From an uncultured Amylibacter sp. (lineage in GTDB: Bacteria > Pseudomonadota > Alphaproteobacteria > Rhodobacterales > Rhodobacteraceae), in contig OY365738.1 in assembly GCA_959347345.1 (NCBI GenBank), forward strand, positions 1,884,501 to 1,948,500: a DNA stretch of 64,000 nucleotides. The letters are read 5' to 3'. Each line of letters opens with the position of its first letter. The first letter of the stretch is position 1. A program made the translations under genes and the position numbers. The notes under the pieces are model-generated. The model searched no databases, was not told where the DNA came from, and worked only from the letters and a program-made list of their open reading frames with translations. Below, piece by piece: positions 1 through 8,253 of this stretch.

Positions 1-105
1 GGGTTAAACCTGTGGTGCGTGTCCGATAATCTGCGCAAGGGTGCGGCGTTAAACGCCGTGCAAATTGCCGAGCTGTTGGGACGGCGGGTTTTGAAAAAGG
101 GGTAG
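1..105 (+). CDS. asd: aspartate-semialdehyde dehydrogenase, C-terminal end (partial)
   Basis: Only the last 34 codons are in the window; the gene enters from the left edge. The frame reads through [20 protein letters not shown] and stops with TAG. An N-L-R-K-G-A-A-x-N-A-V-Q-I-A-E tail is the conserved C-terminus of aspartate-semialdehyde dehydrogenase, the NADPH enzyme that makes aspartate semialdehyde for the lysine, threonine, methionine and diaminopimelate branches. The homoserine dehydrogenase of the same pathway lies at 17247-18557. Identification rests on the tail alone, but this tail is highly characteristic. Confidence 0.85.
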   Translation, partial: GLNLWCVSDNLRKGAALNAVQIAELLGRRVLKKG

Positions 106-700
106 GTGCTAGTTTATTGACACTCCTGCGGAGTGACGCGATAAGGCTTTTGCCAGCCCACAAGTGGGCTTGGGCAAAAGCCGATTGGGCTCCTATCGCG
201 TGGTGCGGATACCGCCCACTGTTGCATATAGTGGTTGCCTATTTAGGCAAAACAGATCAAAATAGCGAATCATGCGAATCATGCGAATCATGTGCGATGT
301 GTGCTTGATTCGCTTTTGTGGGTGATTTTGGGGGTTCAAAAAACCCATTTTACCCGTATTTTGGGCAAAACTGGGGGGTGTTTTAGCTGATTTTCGTTAA
401 AAATCGCTAACATATTCGTGTAAATGTGATATATTTATTACCGAATGCTAAGAAGTATCATATCTGCAACAGTCGCCAATTACGCCAAAAAAACCCTTGT
501 AAAACAAGGCTTTGCGTTGGAGCAATATAATAAATTTTCCGCAAAATCGTTAACAATTTGTGCTGATTTTCCCTAAAATCGGCTTTTATAACCTATCTGT
601 GAAAGATTAGTCATTTTATTTTTGGAAAATCATTGCTATAAAGAGCTATGTCGTTCGAACAGATCGATCTAAACTTTCATGTAACTTAAGGACTGAAACA
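106..700. other. 595-bp intergenic region with hairpins and short GCGAATCAT repeats
   Basis: No convincing gene. It contains a small hairpin CACTCC-TGC-GGAGTG near 121-135. A longer stem-loop follows at 137-200: the arms CGCGATA (137-143) and TATCGCG (194-200) enclose GGCTTTTGCC (145-154) against GGCAAAAGCC (173-182). At about 265-291 the unit CGAATCATG is repeated three times in tandem, and TGATTCGC at about 305-312 could pair with the first GCGAATCA. The stretch from 400 to 690 is A+T-rich and should hold the promoter of the small secreted protein at 701; I cannot fix its -35 and -10 boxes with confidence. Confidence 0.6.
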
Positions 701-961
701 ATGAAAATTAAAATTATCACAGTTGCCGCAGCTGCTGCAATGAGTGTTGCAATGTTTGCTTCATCTGCTTCTGCAGATATGGCTTCAGAAGCAACAATGC
801 TAACTGGGACTCTTTACAAGGCTTTAAAAGCTGAAGGTCTTCCAACAGACAACATCGACAAACTGACTCTTTCAGAAATTCTTCAACTGAAACTTATTCT
901 TGAAGATGACGAAATGGGCGGAAGCCGTGCTCAAGCAATGAAAATTTTGGACAAAAAGTAG
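701..961 (+). CDS. small secreted protein of unknown function
   Basis: An 86-residue protein with a clear Sec signal peptide: two lysines, then an Ala/Val/Met-rich hydrophobic stretch and an A-S-A cleavage site before Asp at about residue 26. The mature part is about 60 residues, acidic and helical in character, without cysteines. I recognise no family. The start is supported by AAGGA about 9 bases upstream. The gene is a single-cistron unit: a long A+T-rich leader lies before it and a textbook rho-independent terminator follows at 1003-1040. That arrangement and the plain codon choice suggest a well-expressed periplasmic or secreted protein, but this is inference. Confidence 0.8.
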   Translation: MKIKIITVAAAAAMSVAMFASSASADMASEATMLTGTLYKALKAEGLPTDNIDKLTLSEILQLKLILEDDEMGGSRAQAMKILDKK

Positions 962-1002
962 GTTCGCCTATTTGGCATTTATTGCCGTTTGAAAGAAATT
1001 TC

Positions 1003-1040
1003 AAAAAAGGCGGTCGCGTTATGCGATCGCCTTTTTTATT
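1003..1040 (+). terminator. rho-independent terminator of the 701-961 gene
   Basis: AAAAAAGGCGGTCGC (1003-1017) and GCGATCGCCTTTTTT (1023-1037) form a long stem with one G-T pair and a five-base loop, followed by TATTTT. It lies about 40 bases after the stop codon of the small secreted protein. Confidence 0.9.
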
Positions 1041-1114
1041 TTAGGGCGTTTGTGCGACCTATGCCAAACATAACCTGCGATTATTATTCACGCGAAACTC
1101 TGCCAAGCATAGAT

Positions 1115-1166
1115 AGGGCTTTTGGCATGCTCCTGCTCAAAGAGCAGGGGCTACGCACAAAAGACC
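1115..1166 (+). repeat. fragment of the dispersed intergenic element (hairpin module)
   Basis: The stretch starting AGGGCTTTTGGCATGCTCC and ending GGGGCTACGCACAAAAGACC is also present, reversed, at 50773-50820. The central hairpin differs: here CTGCTC-AAA-GAGCAG, there CCCGC-TTC-GCGGG. So the flanks are conserved while the stem changed on both sides. It lies between the terminator of the small secreted protein and the end of the carbonic anhydrase gene. No gene is seen between 1041 and 1188. Confidence 0.7.
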
Positions 1167-1188
1167 CCGCCCTCGCGTGGGGCGGAAA

Positions 1189-1836
1189 TTAAAGGGCTAC
1201 AAACCTCTTGCTACCCGCATTATAGATTTTCAAATCCCCGCTTTTAATATCCAGCCACGCACCGTGCAGGGATAAATCACCGGCGACCACCTTTTCATGG
1301 ACAAAATCAAAGGTCATCAGGTTTTCCAAGGACAACAAAACCGCCGCTTGTTCCAGTGCAACCAGTCGCGCCGTGCGGTCTGCCGACTCATCCAGCCCAT
1401 CATAGGCGGGACGCATCAAAGCAACCCATTGCCCAACAAAGCTAGACTCACCCGAATCACTCGCTTGTTTTTTGGTCGAACACCCATCATAACAGGCGGC
1501 AACCCCTGCGCACCCCGAATGTCCCATAACGATAATATGCTGAACCGCCAGATTTTGCACTGCGTGTTCAACCGCCGCTGCCGTTGCCAAAGCATGCGAA
1601 TCGCCCACAGACGGCACAAAATTGGCGATATTGCGATGGATAAACAAATCCCCCGCCCCAGCGTTAAAAACCTCTGTCGGTAACACCCGACTATCACAGC
1701 ATGAAATCACCAACGCAGGCGGCGACTGCCCCGCCACCAGCCGTTCATAAAGCGCGCGATTATCGTTAAACGCACCCCTTTGCCAGTTGCCCACATTTTT
1801 TGCCAAATCGCTTGGCAAATTGCTCGCATAATCCAT
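1189..1836 (-). CDS. beta-class carbonic anhydrase
   Basis: Interconverts CO2 and bicarbonate with a zinc ion. The 215-residue protein has the beta-class zinc ligands: Cys46 in CCDSR (with the Asp-Arg dyad) and His106/Cys109 in GHSGC. It also has the HRNIAN segment typical of the family. The start at 1836 is chosen over an in-frame ATG at 1866 because AAAGGAAAG lies just before it; the longer version would contain that ribosome binding site inside the gene. Bicarbonate supply could serve pyruvate carboxylase (51151-54621), but no linkage is seen. Single gene, convergent with nothing close. Confidence 0.93.
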   Translation of the reverse strand: MDYASNLPSDLAKNVGNWQRGAFNDNRALYERLVAGQSPPALVISCCDSRVLPTEVFNAGAGDLFIHRNIANFVPSVGDSHALATAAAVEHAVQNLAVQHIIVMGHSGCAGVAACYDGCSTKKQASDSGESSFVGQWVALMRPAYDGLDESADRTARLVALEQAAVLLSLENLMTFDFVHEKVVAGDLSLHGAWLDIKSGDLKIYNAGSKRFVAL

Positions 1837-1929
1837 TTTGCTTTCCTTTTGTTTTTGTGGTATCAAAATAATCTAATAGGGGTATAGCCAAAACCCGCCC
1901 TCATATCAACCACAATTAAGGCAAACATA

Positions 1930-3342
1930 ATGACCCTTCACCTCACCCCCTCTGTTTTTGCCCCCGAGTCGGTGCGCACGCTCAAAACCAGTATCCCGAT
2001 TTATGTGATAGAGGCAGATGATTTCCCCGATTGGGTGAAAACTCAAGACAAACCAATCCAAAATTGGCTGAATGGGGTGGATTTTTGTGGCAACCTCAGC
2101 CAAATCGCGATTTGGCCAGATGAAACAGGGCAACCATCAAAGGTTTTCGCAGGTTGGGGAACACCCGCCACGCGGTCGCGCGCACGGCTGCACATGGCGG
2201 GGATTGCGAAAAAACTGCCCAAGGGTGATTATCACATAGCATCAGAGCACTCCCAAACCGAGCATGAAACCCATACGTTGGCCTGGGGGTTATCGCATTA
2301 TGTCTTTGATCGCTATAAAACCAAACCCGCGCAAACCGCACGGCTATTACCCCATGCAAAGGTCAATACTGCAAGGATGAACGCCCTGATAGCGGGGGAT
2401 TTTATCGCACGGGATTTGATTAACATACCCGCCAATGACATGGGTCCTGCGGATTTGGAAATGGCAACCCGCGTCCTTGCCAAACATCATAAAGCCGATT
2501 TATCCTCTATAACAGGGGATGATTTGTTAAAACAAAACTTCCCCCTGATTCACGCGGTCGGGCGGGCCGCCACGCAAGAGCCCCGTTTGCTGGATTTGCG
2601 TTGGGGCAATCCGAAACACCCGAAAATCACCCTTGTTGGCAAGGGAGTTTGTTTTGATACAGGCGGGCTGAATATCAAAACGGGTAATTTCATGGGACTG
2701 ATGAAAAAGGATATGGGCGGGGCGGCAACCGTGCTGGGCTTGGCGCATATGATTATGTGTCAAAAACTGCCTGTGTGTTTGCGTGTGCTGATTCCAGCGG
2801 CGGAGAATTCCATTTCTGCTGACGCATTCCGCCCGCAGGATGTTTTGACCAGCCGTAAAGGTTTGCGGGTGGAGGTTAATAATACCGATGCCGAGGGTCG
2901 TCTGGTTCTGGCCGATGCTCTGGCTTTGGCGGATGAAGAATCGCCCGATTTGATGATTTGCCACGCGACATTAACCGGGGCGGCACGGGTGGCTTTGGGT
3001 GGCGATTTGCAGCCGTTTTATTGCGATAATGATGGGCTTTCGGATGATATTTTTAAGGCGGGGATTGCCAGCGATGATCCGGTTTGGCGGATGCCATTTT
3101 GGCAACCTTATGAGACGGATATTGAACCCGATATTGCCGATTTGGATAACGCACCGCCTGGGTCTATGGCGGGGTCTATTACGGCGGCTTTGTTTTTGCG
3201 TAGGTTTGTGGAAAAGGCGGTGGATTTTGTTTATTTGGATATTTATAGCTGGTCGGTAAAGGATGCAGGGGCGGCCAGCAAAGGTGGCGCCTGTCATTCG
3301 GCGCGGGCGTTGTTTTGCTTGATAGAATCGCGCTATGGCTAA
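1930..3342 (+). CDS. leucyl aminopeptidase family protein (M17)
   Basis: A cytosolic dizinc/dimanganese aminopeptidase that removes N-terminal residues from peptides. The C-terminal catalytic domain carries the M17 signatures: GKGVCFDTGG (metal-binding Lys and Asp), KKDMGGAA around residue 258 and NTDAEGR at about 317-323, the family hallmark. The 470-residue length fits, with a less conserved N-terminal domain. AAGG precedes the ATG. The stop overlaps the start of the NlpC/P60 gene by 8 bases, and that gene overlaps the next by 8, so the three are very likely co-transcribed and translationally coupled. The aminopeptidase / NlpC-P60 pair is a recurring arrangement in alphaproteobacteria and points to peptide or murein-peptide turnover. 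Confidence 0.93.
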   Translation: MTLHLTPSVFAPESVRTLKTSIPIYVIEADDFPDWVKTQDKPIQNWLNGVDFCGNLSQIAIWPDETGQPSKVFAGWGTPATRSRARLHMAGIAKKLPKGDYHIASEHSQTEHETHTLAWGLSHYVFDRYKTKPAQTARLLPHAKVNTARMNALIAGDFIARDLINIPANDMGPADLEMATRVLAKHHKADLSSITGDDLLKQNFPLIHAVGRAATQEPRLLDLRWGNPKHPKITLVGKGVCFDTGGLNIKTGNFMGLMKKDMGGAATVLGLAHMIMCQKLPVCLRVLIPAAENSISADAFRPQDVLTSRKGLRVEVNNTDAEGRLVLADALALADEESPDLMICHATLTGAARVALGGDLQPFYCDNDGLSDDIFKAGIASDDPVWRMPFWQPYETDIEPDIADLDNAPPGSMAGSITAALFLRRFVEKAVDFVYLDIYSWSVKDAGAASKGGACHSARALFCLIESRYG

Positions 3343-4162
3343 GACCGAGACCCAATACCGAACCACTGTGCCTGTTGGTGATATGTTTGATAAACCGAAT
3401 GGTGGATTGGTGCGCCAAATCCTGTTTGGTGAGGGGTTTTTGTGCGATTTAACCACTGCCCGTGATGGCTGGATCTTTGGCACGCGAGCCGAGGACGGCT
3501 ATGCTGGCTATATCAGGCAAGAGAGTTTGGATGCGTGGGTTGCACCAAACGCGCAAGTGGGTGTTGGCGGGGCGCATATTTATAGCGTCGCGGGGGTGAA
3601 AACCCTGCCCATGGCTCTGCTGCCGTTTCAGGCAAAGATTTGCGTTTCTGATGATAAAAGTGATTCGGCGTTTGCCGAATTAGCAACGGGCGGATTTATT
3701 CCCCACTCGCAAATTATGAATAACCCGCAAACTGATTATGCCAAAACCGATTATGCCAAAAAAGATTATGTTCGTATTGCTGAGATGTTTTTGAACACCC
3801 CCTATCTTTGGGGTGGGGAGTCGCAATTTGGCATGGATTGCTCTGGTTTGATTTACCGAGCCTTGCGTGGGGTTGGGATGGAGTGTCCCGCCGATAGCAC
3901 TCCGCAACAGGGTCTGGGGCAGGAAATTCCTGCCGATAATACTCTAACCCAAAACCTAATTAGGGGTGATTTGATTTTCTGGCACGGGCATGTTGGCATG
4001 ATGATTGACAGCCAAACCCTGCTTCACGCCAACGCCCATCACATGCGCACGATTGCCGAGCCTTTGGCACAGGTCATAACCCGTATTAAAGCCGACACGA
4101 ACGACACACCCCTAACCCGCAGAAGACTAGCAGACGACTGGCAAAGGATTAACCATGCGTGA
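3335..4162 (+). CDS. NlpC/P60 family cysteine peptidase with SH3-like N-terminus
   Basis: A 275-residue protein of the family that cleaves gamma-D-glutamyl-diaminopimelate bonds in murein peptides. The first 65 residues look like a bacterial SH3 domain (targeting). The C-terminal half has the catalytic Cys169 in MDCSGL, His219 in HGHVGMM and a further His in LLHANAHH. No signal peptide is seen, so a role in cytoplasmic recycling of murein peptides is as likely as wall remodelling. It overlaps both neighbours by 8 bases, placing it in one operon with an aminopeptidase and a gamma-glutamyltransferase-like enzyme. Between residues about 130 and 145 there is a short repeated DYAK motif. Confidence 0.9.
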   Translation: MAKTETQYRTTVPVGDMFDKPNGGLVRQILFGEGFLCDLTTARDGWIFGTRAEDGYAGYIRQESLDAWVAPNAQVGVGGAHIYSVAGVKTLPMALLPFQAKICVSDDKSDSAFAELATGGFIPHSQIMNNPQTDYAKTDYAKKDYVRIAEMFLNTPYLWGGESQFGMDCSGLIYRALRGVGMECPADSTPQQGLGQEIPADNTLTQNLIRGDLIFWHGHVGMMIDSQTLLHANAHHMRTIAEPLAQVITRIKADTNDTPLTRRRLADDWQRINHA

Positions 4163-5735
4163 TTTTCATCTAGGCGGACGTTCTGCCGTTTATGGCACAA
4201 ATGGGATGGTTGCCACCTCCCACCCTTTGGCGAGTCTGGTTGCCATTGATATTCTTAAATCTGGCGGTAATGCCGTGGATAGCGCGATTGGGGCGGCGGT
4301 ATTGCAGGGTTTGCTGGAACCGCATATGACGGGATTGGGCGGGGATTGTTTTGTTTTGTTATCCCCCGCAAACAGTGATGAAGTCATAGCCCTAAATGGC
4401 TCTGGTCGTGCGCCAAAGGGATTATGTGCGGATAGTTTGCGCGAGGCGGGGCATAAAACCATGCCGATAAACGCGGTAGAATCTGTCACCCTGCCTGGTG
4501 CGGTTGATGGGTTTTGCCGTTTGTCTGCGGATTACGGACGGCTTGGGCTGGATAAAATCCTTGCCCCCGCGATTCATTATATGCGTGAAGGCATAGCCAT
4601 CAGCCCGCGTACCGCCTTTGATTGGGCGATTGCCGCAAATCATCTGCAAGGGCGGGCACGGGAGTTTTATTTAAAAGACGGCAAACCCCTGCAAACGGGC
4701 GATATTTTCACCCTGCCAAAACAGGCGGAGGTATTGGAATTAATAGCCAAACACGGACGGGCTGGGTTTTATGAAGGTGCGGTGGCGGGCGATATGGTGG
4801 CATCGCTAAACGCTCTTGGCGGGGTGCAGTGTTTGGATGATTTTGCCGCGACACAGTGCGATTATACCACGCCGATTTGCGCTGAATATAAGGGGATAGA
4901 GCTGTGCGAACATCCACCAAACGGACAGGGTGCGACGGCGATTTTGATAAACAATATCCTGGCGCATTTTGATATGCAGGGTTATGACCCGCTGGGGATA
5001 GACCGCGCGCATGTGGAGGCTGAGGCAACAAAACTTGCCTATGATGCCCGCGATAGGATTATCGCGGATGCCGATTATACCGCACGGCTGGATTATATGG
5101 TTGCGTCTGAAACTGCCGCTCGGCTGGCCGGATTGATACAGATGGACAAGGCGCAAGCGGGGATAAAAACCCTGAGCGAGGCTGTTCATAAAGACACTAT
5201 TTGCCTGTCGGTTGTTGATAAAGACCAAATGGCGGTGTCGCTAATTTATTCGGTGTTTCATTCGTTTGGCTCTGGTTTAGCGTCTGATATTTACGGTATT
5301 AATTTCCAAAACCGCGGGGCTGGGTTTAATTTAACGCGGGGGCATCCGAATGAAGCGGGCGGTGGCAAACGCCCGATGCACACGATTATTCCCGCCATAG
5401 CACGGCGGGCTGGGCGGGTTATTATGCCGTTTGGCGTTATGGGTGGCGCGTATCAACCCTGCGGGCATAGCCGTTTTTTAACCAATCTGGTGGATTATGG
5501 CATGGATATACAGGCGGCGATTGACGCGCCAAGGTGTTTTGCCGAGGGTGCGGACCTGGCGGTTGAACGCGGGTATTCGCCGAGCGTGCGCCAAGGGCTG
5601 GCCGATTTGGGGCATAAAATAACCACCCCGATTGTTCCGATTGGTGGTGCACAGGCGGTGTTTATTGACTATGATAAAGGTGTGCTTATCGGTGGCAGTG
5701 ATCCGAGGAAAGATGGTGCGGCTGTTAGTTATTAG
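4155..5735 (+). CDS. gamma-glutamyltransferase family protein (YwrD/HpxW-like)
   Basis: A 526-residue Ntn-hydrolase-fold protein that should self-cleave into two subunits at Thr348. The site reads DTICLSVVD, where classical enzymes read TTHFSVVD; the nucleophile Thr is kept but the next two residues are Ile-Cys. That variant is what I recall from the YwrD / oxamate amidohydrolase branch. The true substrate may therefore not be glutathione. No signal peptide is present, unlike periplasmic Ggt. The gene starts 8 bases inside the NlpC/P60 gene. Its last codons (Val-Ser-Tyr-stop) are written in the heptamer repeat that begins at 5724. Confidence 0.88.
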   Translation: MRDFHLGGRSAVYGTNGMVATSHPLASLVAIDILKSGGNAVDSAIGAAVLQGLLEPHMTGLGGDCFVLLSPANSDEVIALNGSGRAPKGLCADSLREAGHKTMPINAVESVTLPGAVDGFCRLSADYGRLGLDKILAPAIHYMREGIAISPRTAFDWAIAANHLQGRAREFYLKDGKPLQTGDIFTLPKQAEVLELIAKHGRAGFYEGAVAGDMVASLNALGGVQCLDDFAATQCDYTTPICAEYKGIELCEHPPNGQGATAILINNILAHFDMQGYDPLGIDRAHVEAEATKLAYDARDRIIADADYTARLDYMVASETAARLAGLIQMDKAQAGIKTLSEAVHKDTICLSVVDKDQMAVSLIYSVFHSFGSGLASDIYGINFQNRGAGFNLTRGHPNEAGGGKRPMHTIIPAIARRAGRVIMPFGVMGGAYQPCGHSRFLTNLVDYGMDIQAAIDAPRCFAEGADLAVERGYSPSVRQGLADLGHKITTPIVPIGGAQAVFIDYDKGVLIGGSDPRKDGAAVSY

Positions 5736-5769
5736 TTATTAGTTATTAGTTATTAGTTGTTAGTGATTG
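5724..5769 (+). repeat. 7-bp tandem repeat (GTTATTA)n
   Basis: About six units of GTTATTA/GTTGTTA/GTGATTG. The first units form the last sense codons and the TAG stop of the gamma-glutamyltransferase-like gene. It is the left border of the dispersed element that runs to 6093. Confidence 0.9.
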
Positions 5770-6058
5770 GAGGTTGGTTATTAGAAGTTAAGGGTAGAGG
5801 TTTTTTGTTTGCGCCATTTCTTTGTGGCAAGCCACTTTGAAATGTCGCCCGCCCGCCCACCCCTCCTGCGGAGAGCTGGACGGGCTATTTTTTGGCTGGG
5901 GTTTAGCTCAGCGTCTTGTATATAGTCTAAATAAATTTAGAACATAGTTATCGTCTTGAAACCTAAGGCTTTTGTGTATGGGCTTTGCATGTTTTTATTT
6001 TGGTCGGGCAGGTTCAACTGCCCTATGTCGTGATGACGAAGACCCGAAGGGCAGACTC
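5770..6058 (+). repeat. dispersed intergenic element, copy A core
   Basis: This gene-free stretch matches 50731-51020 (other strand) nearly base for base over about 200 bp and, more loosely, 25044-25265. Landmarks in order are AGGGTAGAGGTTTTTTG and a perfect stem-loop at 5811-5848 (GCG-CATTTC-TTT-GTGGC-AA-GCCAC-TTT-GAAATG-CGC arms). A C-rich block with CCTCCTGCGGAGAGC follows, then CTAAATAAATTTA, CTTGAAACC and finally ACGAAGACCCGAAGGGCA. Heptamer arrays in opposite orientation bracket it. No ORF, terminal inverted repeat or transposase is seen; it could be a structured RNA gene or a small non-autonomous repeat. Confidence 0.8.
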
Positions 6059-6093
6059 ACTAATAACTAACAACTAACAACTAATAACTAACA
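6059..6093 (-). repeat. 7-bp tandem repeat (TAACTAA)n, right border of copy A
   Basis: Units TAATAAC/TAACAAC, the reverse complement of the left-border array. On the minus strand it ends the DUF192 gene, whose Cys-stop codons are at its edge. Confidence 0.88.
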
Positions 6094-6561
6094 TATAGGG
6101 GGCACCATTTCTGCGCCTGTCTCTATCCCCAAGGATTCTGCCATTCCGCCGTTTATCTCCAAAATATATTGTATCGCCTCCCCGCCAAAAATCGGGGTTT
6201 CATCCAAAGGCACAGCGCGGGGATGGATTTTCTGCAAAACCCCGTGTTCATCAAAAAACAACATATCCAAAGAAATCAGAGTATTACGCATCCAAAACGA
6301 CACTCTACGGGGTGTATCATAGATAAACAGCATCCCAGAAAATCGCGGCATCGAGCGTCTGTGCATCAAACCATTGGAACGGGATTCATCGGTATCTGCC
6401 ACCTCAACCGTGAAATCAACCACGCCAAATTCCCCGCGTAGTTTTACCGATGTGGCTTGGCAGTCGGCAAAAATATGGTCGGCAAAAACGGGCGTGATAA
6501 ACGCACATAAAAAAACCATTACGGCAAAAATGGATTTGGTCTGTTTAAAAAAGAACAACAT
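6088..6561 (-). CDS. DUF192 family exported protein
   Basis: A 157-residue protein: signal peptide (hydrophobic stretch ending FADH at about residue 27) followed by one DUF192 domain. Family marks visible are the S-N-GLMHR-SMP segment, the MLFIYD and FWMRNT segments and the LEINGG near the end. DUF192 proteins are small periplasmic or archaeal/bacterial beta-sheet proteins of unknown activity. The start at 6561 is preferred over the upstream 6624 because it puts the signal peptide at the N-terminus and follows a G-rich stretch. It is divergent from the methyltransferase-like gene at 6707, with a shared 145-bp promoter region. Confidence 0.88.
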   Translation of the reverse strand: MLFFFKQTKSIFAVMVFLCAFITPVFADHIFADCQATSVKLRGEFGVVDFTVEVADTDESRSNGLMHRRSMPRFSGMLFIYDTPRRVSFWMRNTLISLDMLFFDEHGVLQKIHPRAVPLDETPIFGGEAIQYILEINGGMAESLGIETGAEMVPPIC

Positions 6562-6706
6562 AACACCCCCCTCGTTTGATTTCACCCCTATTACCACAGA
6601 TCGGGCAAAAATACCACACCACAAGGGTTTGCTCTTGACACCTAACCCATCCTATTATAATAACAAAATTAACCACATATTTCACCCAGAAAACAACCCC
6701 CCTACC

Positions 6707-7423
6707 ATGAAACCGCAAACCAAATCCAACGCTGTTGATATGTTTTTGTTCAAATATCGGGGCATCCTGCCACCGTTATTTTTGATTGTTGCCCTAGGCT
6801 TGCAGATAAATGTCGCGGTCTTTGCACGGGGTGCTGATCTGCCCAATATCGCCCTGCTTAGCTTTGGGCTGTTTGGGCTGGGAATTCGGGTGTTTGCCAT
6901 TGGCTATGCTGGCACGAATACTTCTGGTCGGAATATTATCGGTCATGTGGCGGATAGCTTGAATACCACGGGGATTTATTCTATCTGTCGTAACCCATTG
7001 TATTTGGGTAATTTTTTTCTGTGGTTGGCTTGTGTGATGGCGATGGACTCTGTGCCGATTATTGCCGCGTTCCTTGTCGCGTTCTGGTGGTTTTACTCCC
7101 GTATTATCCAAAGCGAGGAAGCCTTCCTAACGCAAAAATTTGGTGCAGAGTACAGCGATTATCGCGCCACAACTTGGCGGATTTTGCCGAATATAGGCAC
7201 CTATCGGCGCGGGCAAACACGGTTTGATATGATGCGGGTATTTCATCAAGAAAGCGGTGGGTTGCTGGCGTTTTTCACCGCCTTTATCATCAGCGATAAG
7301 ATGGATATATTGCTGGGGGGGGCGTTTGTGCCAAGGCTGGAAGACGCAATACTTTTGGCAGGGTTTGGCTTATCCTTGTGCCTATATGGGGTTTTGAGAT
7401 GTATCAAACCCCCTAAAAAATAA
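6707..7423 (+). CDS. membrane methyltransferase, isoprenylcysteine carboxyl methyltransferase (ICMT) family
   Basis: A 238-residue integral membrane protein with about six hydrophobic segments. It carries the family core: GIYSICRNPLYLGN (R-N-P-x-Y-x-G) followed by the paired glutamates in SEEAFL and the EYSDYRATTWRILP tail. These residues bind S-adenosylmethionine in ICMT/phospholipid N-methyltransferase-type enzymes. Bacterial members have no proven general substrate; lipid methylation is possible. The C-terminal 65 residues add two more membrane segments. The chosen ATG follows a long A+T-rich leader and gives a normal-length member; the open frame extends upstream to 6374 antisense to DUF192 and is not coding there. 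Confidence 0.85.
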   Translation: MKPQTKSNAVDMFLFKYRGILPPLFLIVALGLQINVAVFARGADLPNIALLSFGLFGLGIRVFAIGYAGTNTSGRNIIGHVADSLNTTGIYSICRNPLYLGNFFLWLACVMAMDSVPIIAAFLVAFWWFYSRIIQSEEAFLTQKFGAEYSDYRATTWRILPNIGTYRRGQTRFDMMRVFHQESGGLLAFFTAFIISDKMDILLGGAFVPRLEDAILLAGFGLSLCLYGVLRCIKPPKK

Positions 7424-7444
7424 CCTTTACGGATACAATACCCC

Positions 7445-8080
7445 TTACGGGTTTAGGCGCGTAATCGCCCAATCGGCGTTTAATGTCGCCCGTTCAAACA
7501 AAAACCGATCGTGCAGACGGTCTTTGCCATCCTGCCAAAATTCCACCGCCAAAGGATACAGGCAATAGCCGCCCCAAAACGGCGGACGCGGTGGCGAGTC
7601 GCCGAATTTCGCGGTTAATTCCGCCACGCGATCCTCCAACTCGCGCCGATTTTTCAAAGGCGCGGATTGTTGGGAGGCCCAAGCACCAATCTGGCTCTGC
7701 GGATGGCGTGAATGAAAATAGGCATCGGCACGCTCGTTATCTTGTTTGCCAACCAGCCCACGCACGCGGATTTGGCGTTTTTGCGTCTTCCAATGAACAA
7801 CAAATGCGGCTTTTTTGGCGTAATCCAGCTCTGCCGCCTTGGCCGAGCCATAATTGGTGTAAAAAACAAACGCTTCTGTCGTGATATCCTTTAGCAAAAC
7901 CATCCGTGCGTTGGGCAAACCTTGCGAATCAACGGTCGCCAAGGTAATCGCGTTTGGGTCAATCGATTCGGTACTATGGGCCTGCGCCAGCCAATCCTTA
8001 AACAAGGCAATTGGGTTTTTCGTGGCAAGGATCTCGGCTTGAAAGCCTTCGGCTTGGCGATGTGCGGATGTATCAGACAT
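7445..8080 (-). CDS. pdxH: pyridoxamine 5'-phosphate oxidase
   Basis: FMN enzyme that oxidises pyridoxine or pyridoxamine 5'-phosphate to pyridoxal 5'-phosphate, the last step of vitamin B6 synthesis and salvage. The 211 residues align throughout with PdxH. Recognisable are RMVLLKDI, FYTNYGSAKAAEL, RQIRVRG, SRHPQSQIGAWASQQS and the C-terminal EFWQDGKDRLHDR-F with the last RLNP. The PLP made could serve the aminotransferases in the window (22509-23780, 49363-50220). It ends 21 bases from the convergent methyltransferase-like gene. Confidence 0.95.
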   Translation of the reverse strand: MSDTSAHRQAEGFQAEILATKNPIALFKDWLAQAHSTESIDPNAITLATVDSQGLPNARMVLLKDITTEAFVFYTNYGSAKAAELDYAKKAAFVVHWKTQKRQIRVRGLVGKQDNERADAYFHSRHPQSQIGAWASQQSAPLKNRRELEDRVAELTAKFGDSPPRPPFWGGYCLYPLAVEFWQDGKDRLHDRFLFERATLNADWAITRLNP

Positions 8081-8253
8081 AGGCGATTCTTTTGATAGAG
8101 TTCTTTTGTGGCTATTATAGCGGATTTTTTGCGTTTGGCTAGGGGAAATAAAATATGTGAAAAAACCTGTAAAAAACGCTTGATTTTATTTGAAATTTGC
8201 CTAAACTGGGTTTTATGACACTTTATCAAACCCAAACGAGAAGGAAACCACGC

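Noticed and set aside
117..308. 63-codon open frame after asd
   Set aside because: It runs through hairpin arms and a tandem CGAATCATG repeat, ends in repeated Glu-Ser-Cys, and has no ribosome site; it is read as repeat sequence.
989..1192. 67-codon open frame after the small secreted protein
   Set aside because: It crosses the terminator at 1003-1040 and a fragment of the dispersed element.
5724..6093. Insertion sequence
   Set aside because: No transposase frame, and the borders are heptamer arrays rather than defined terminal inverted repeats with target duplications.
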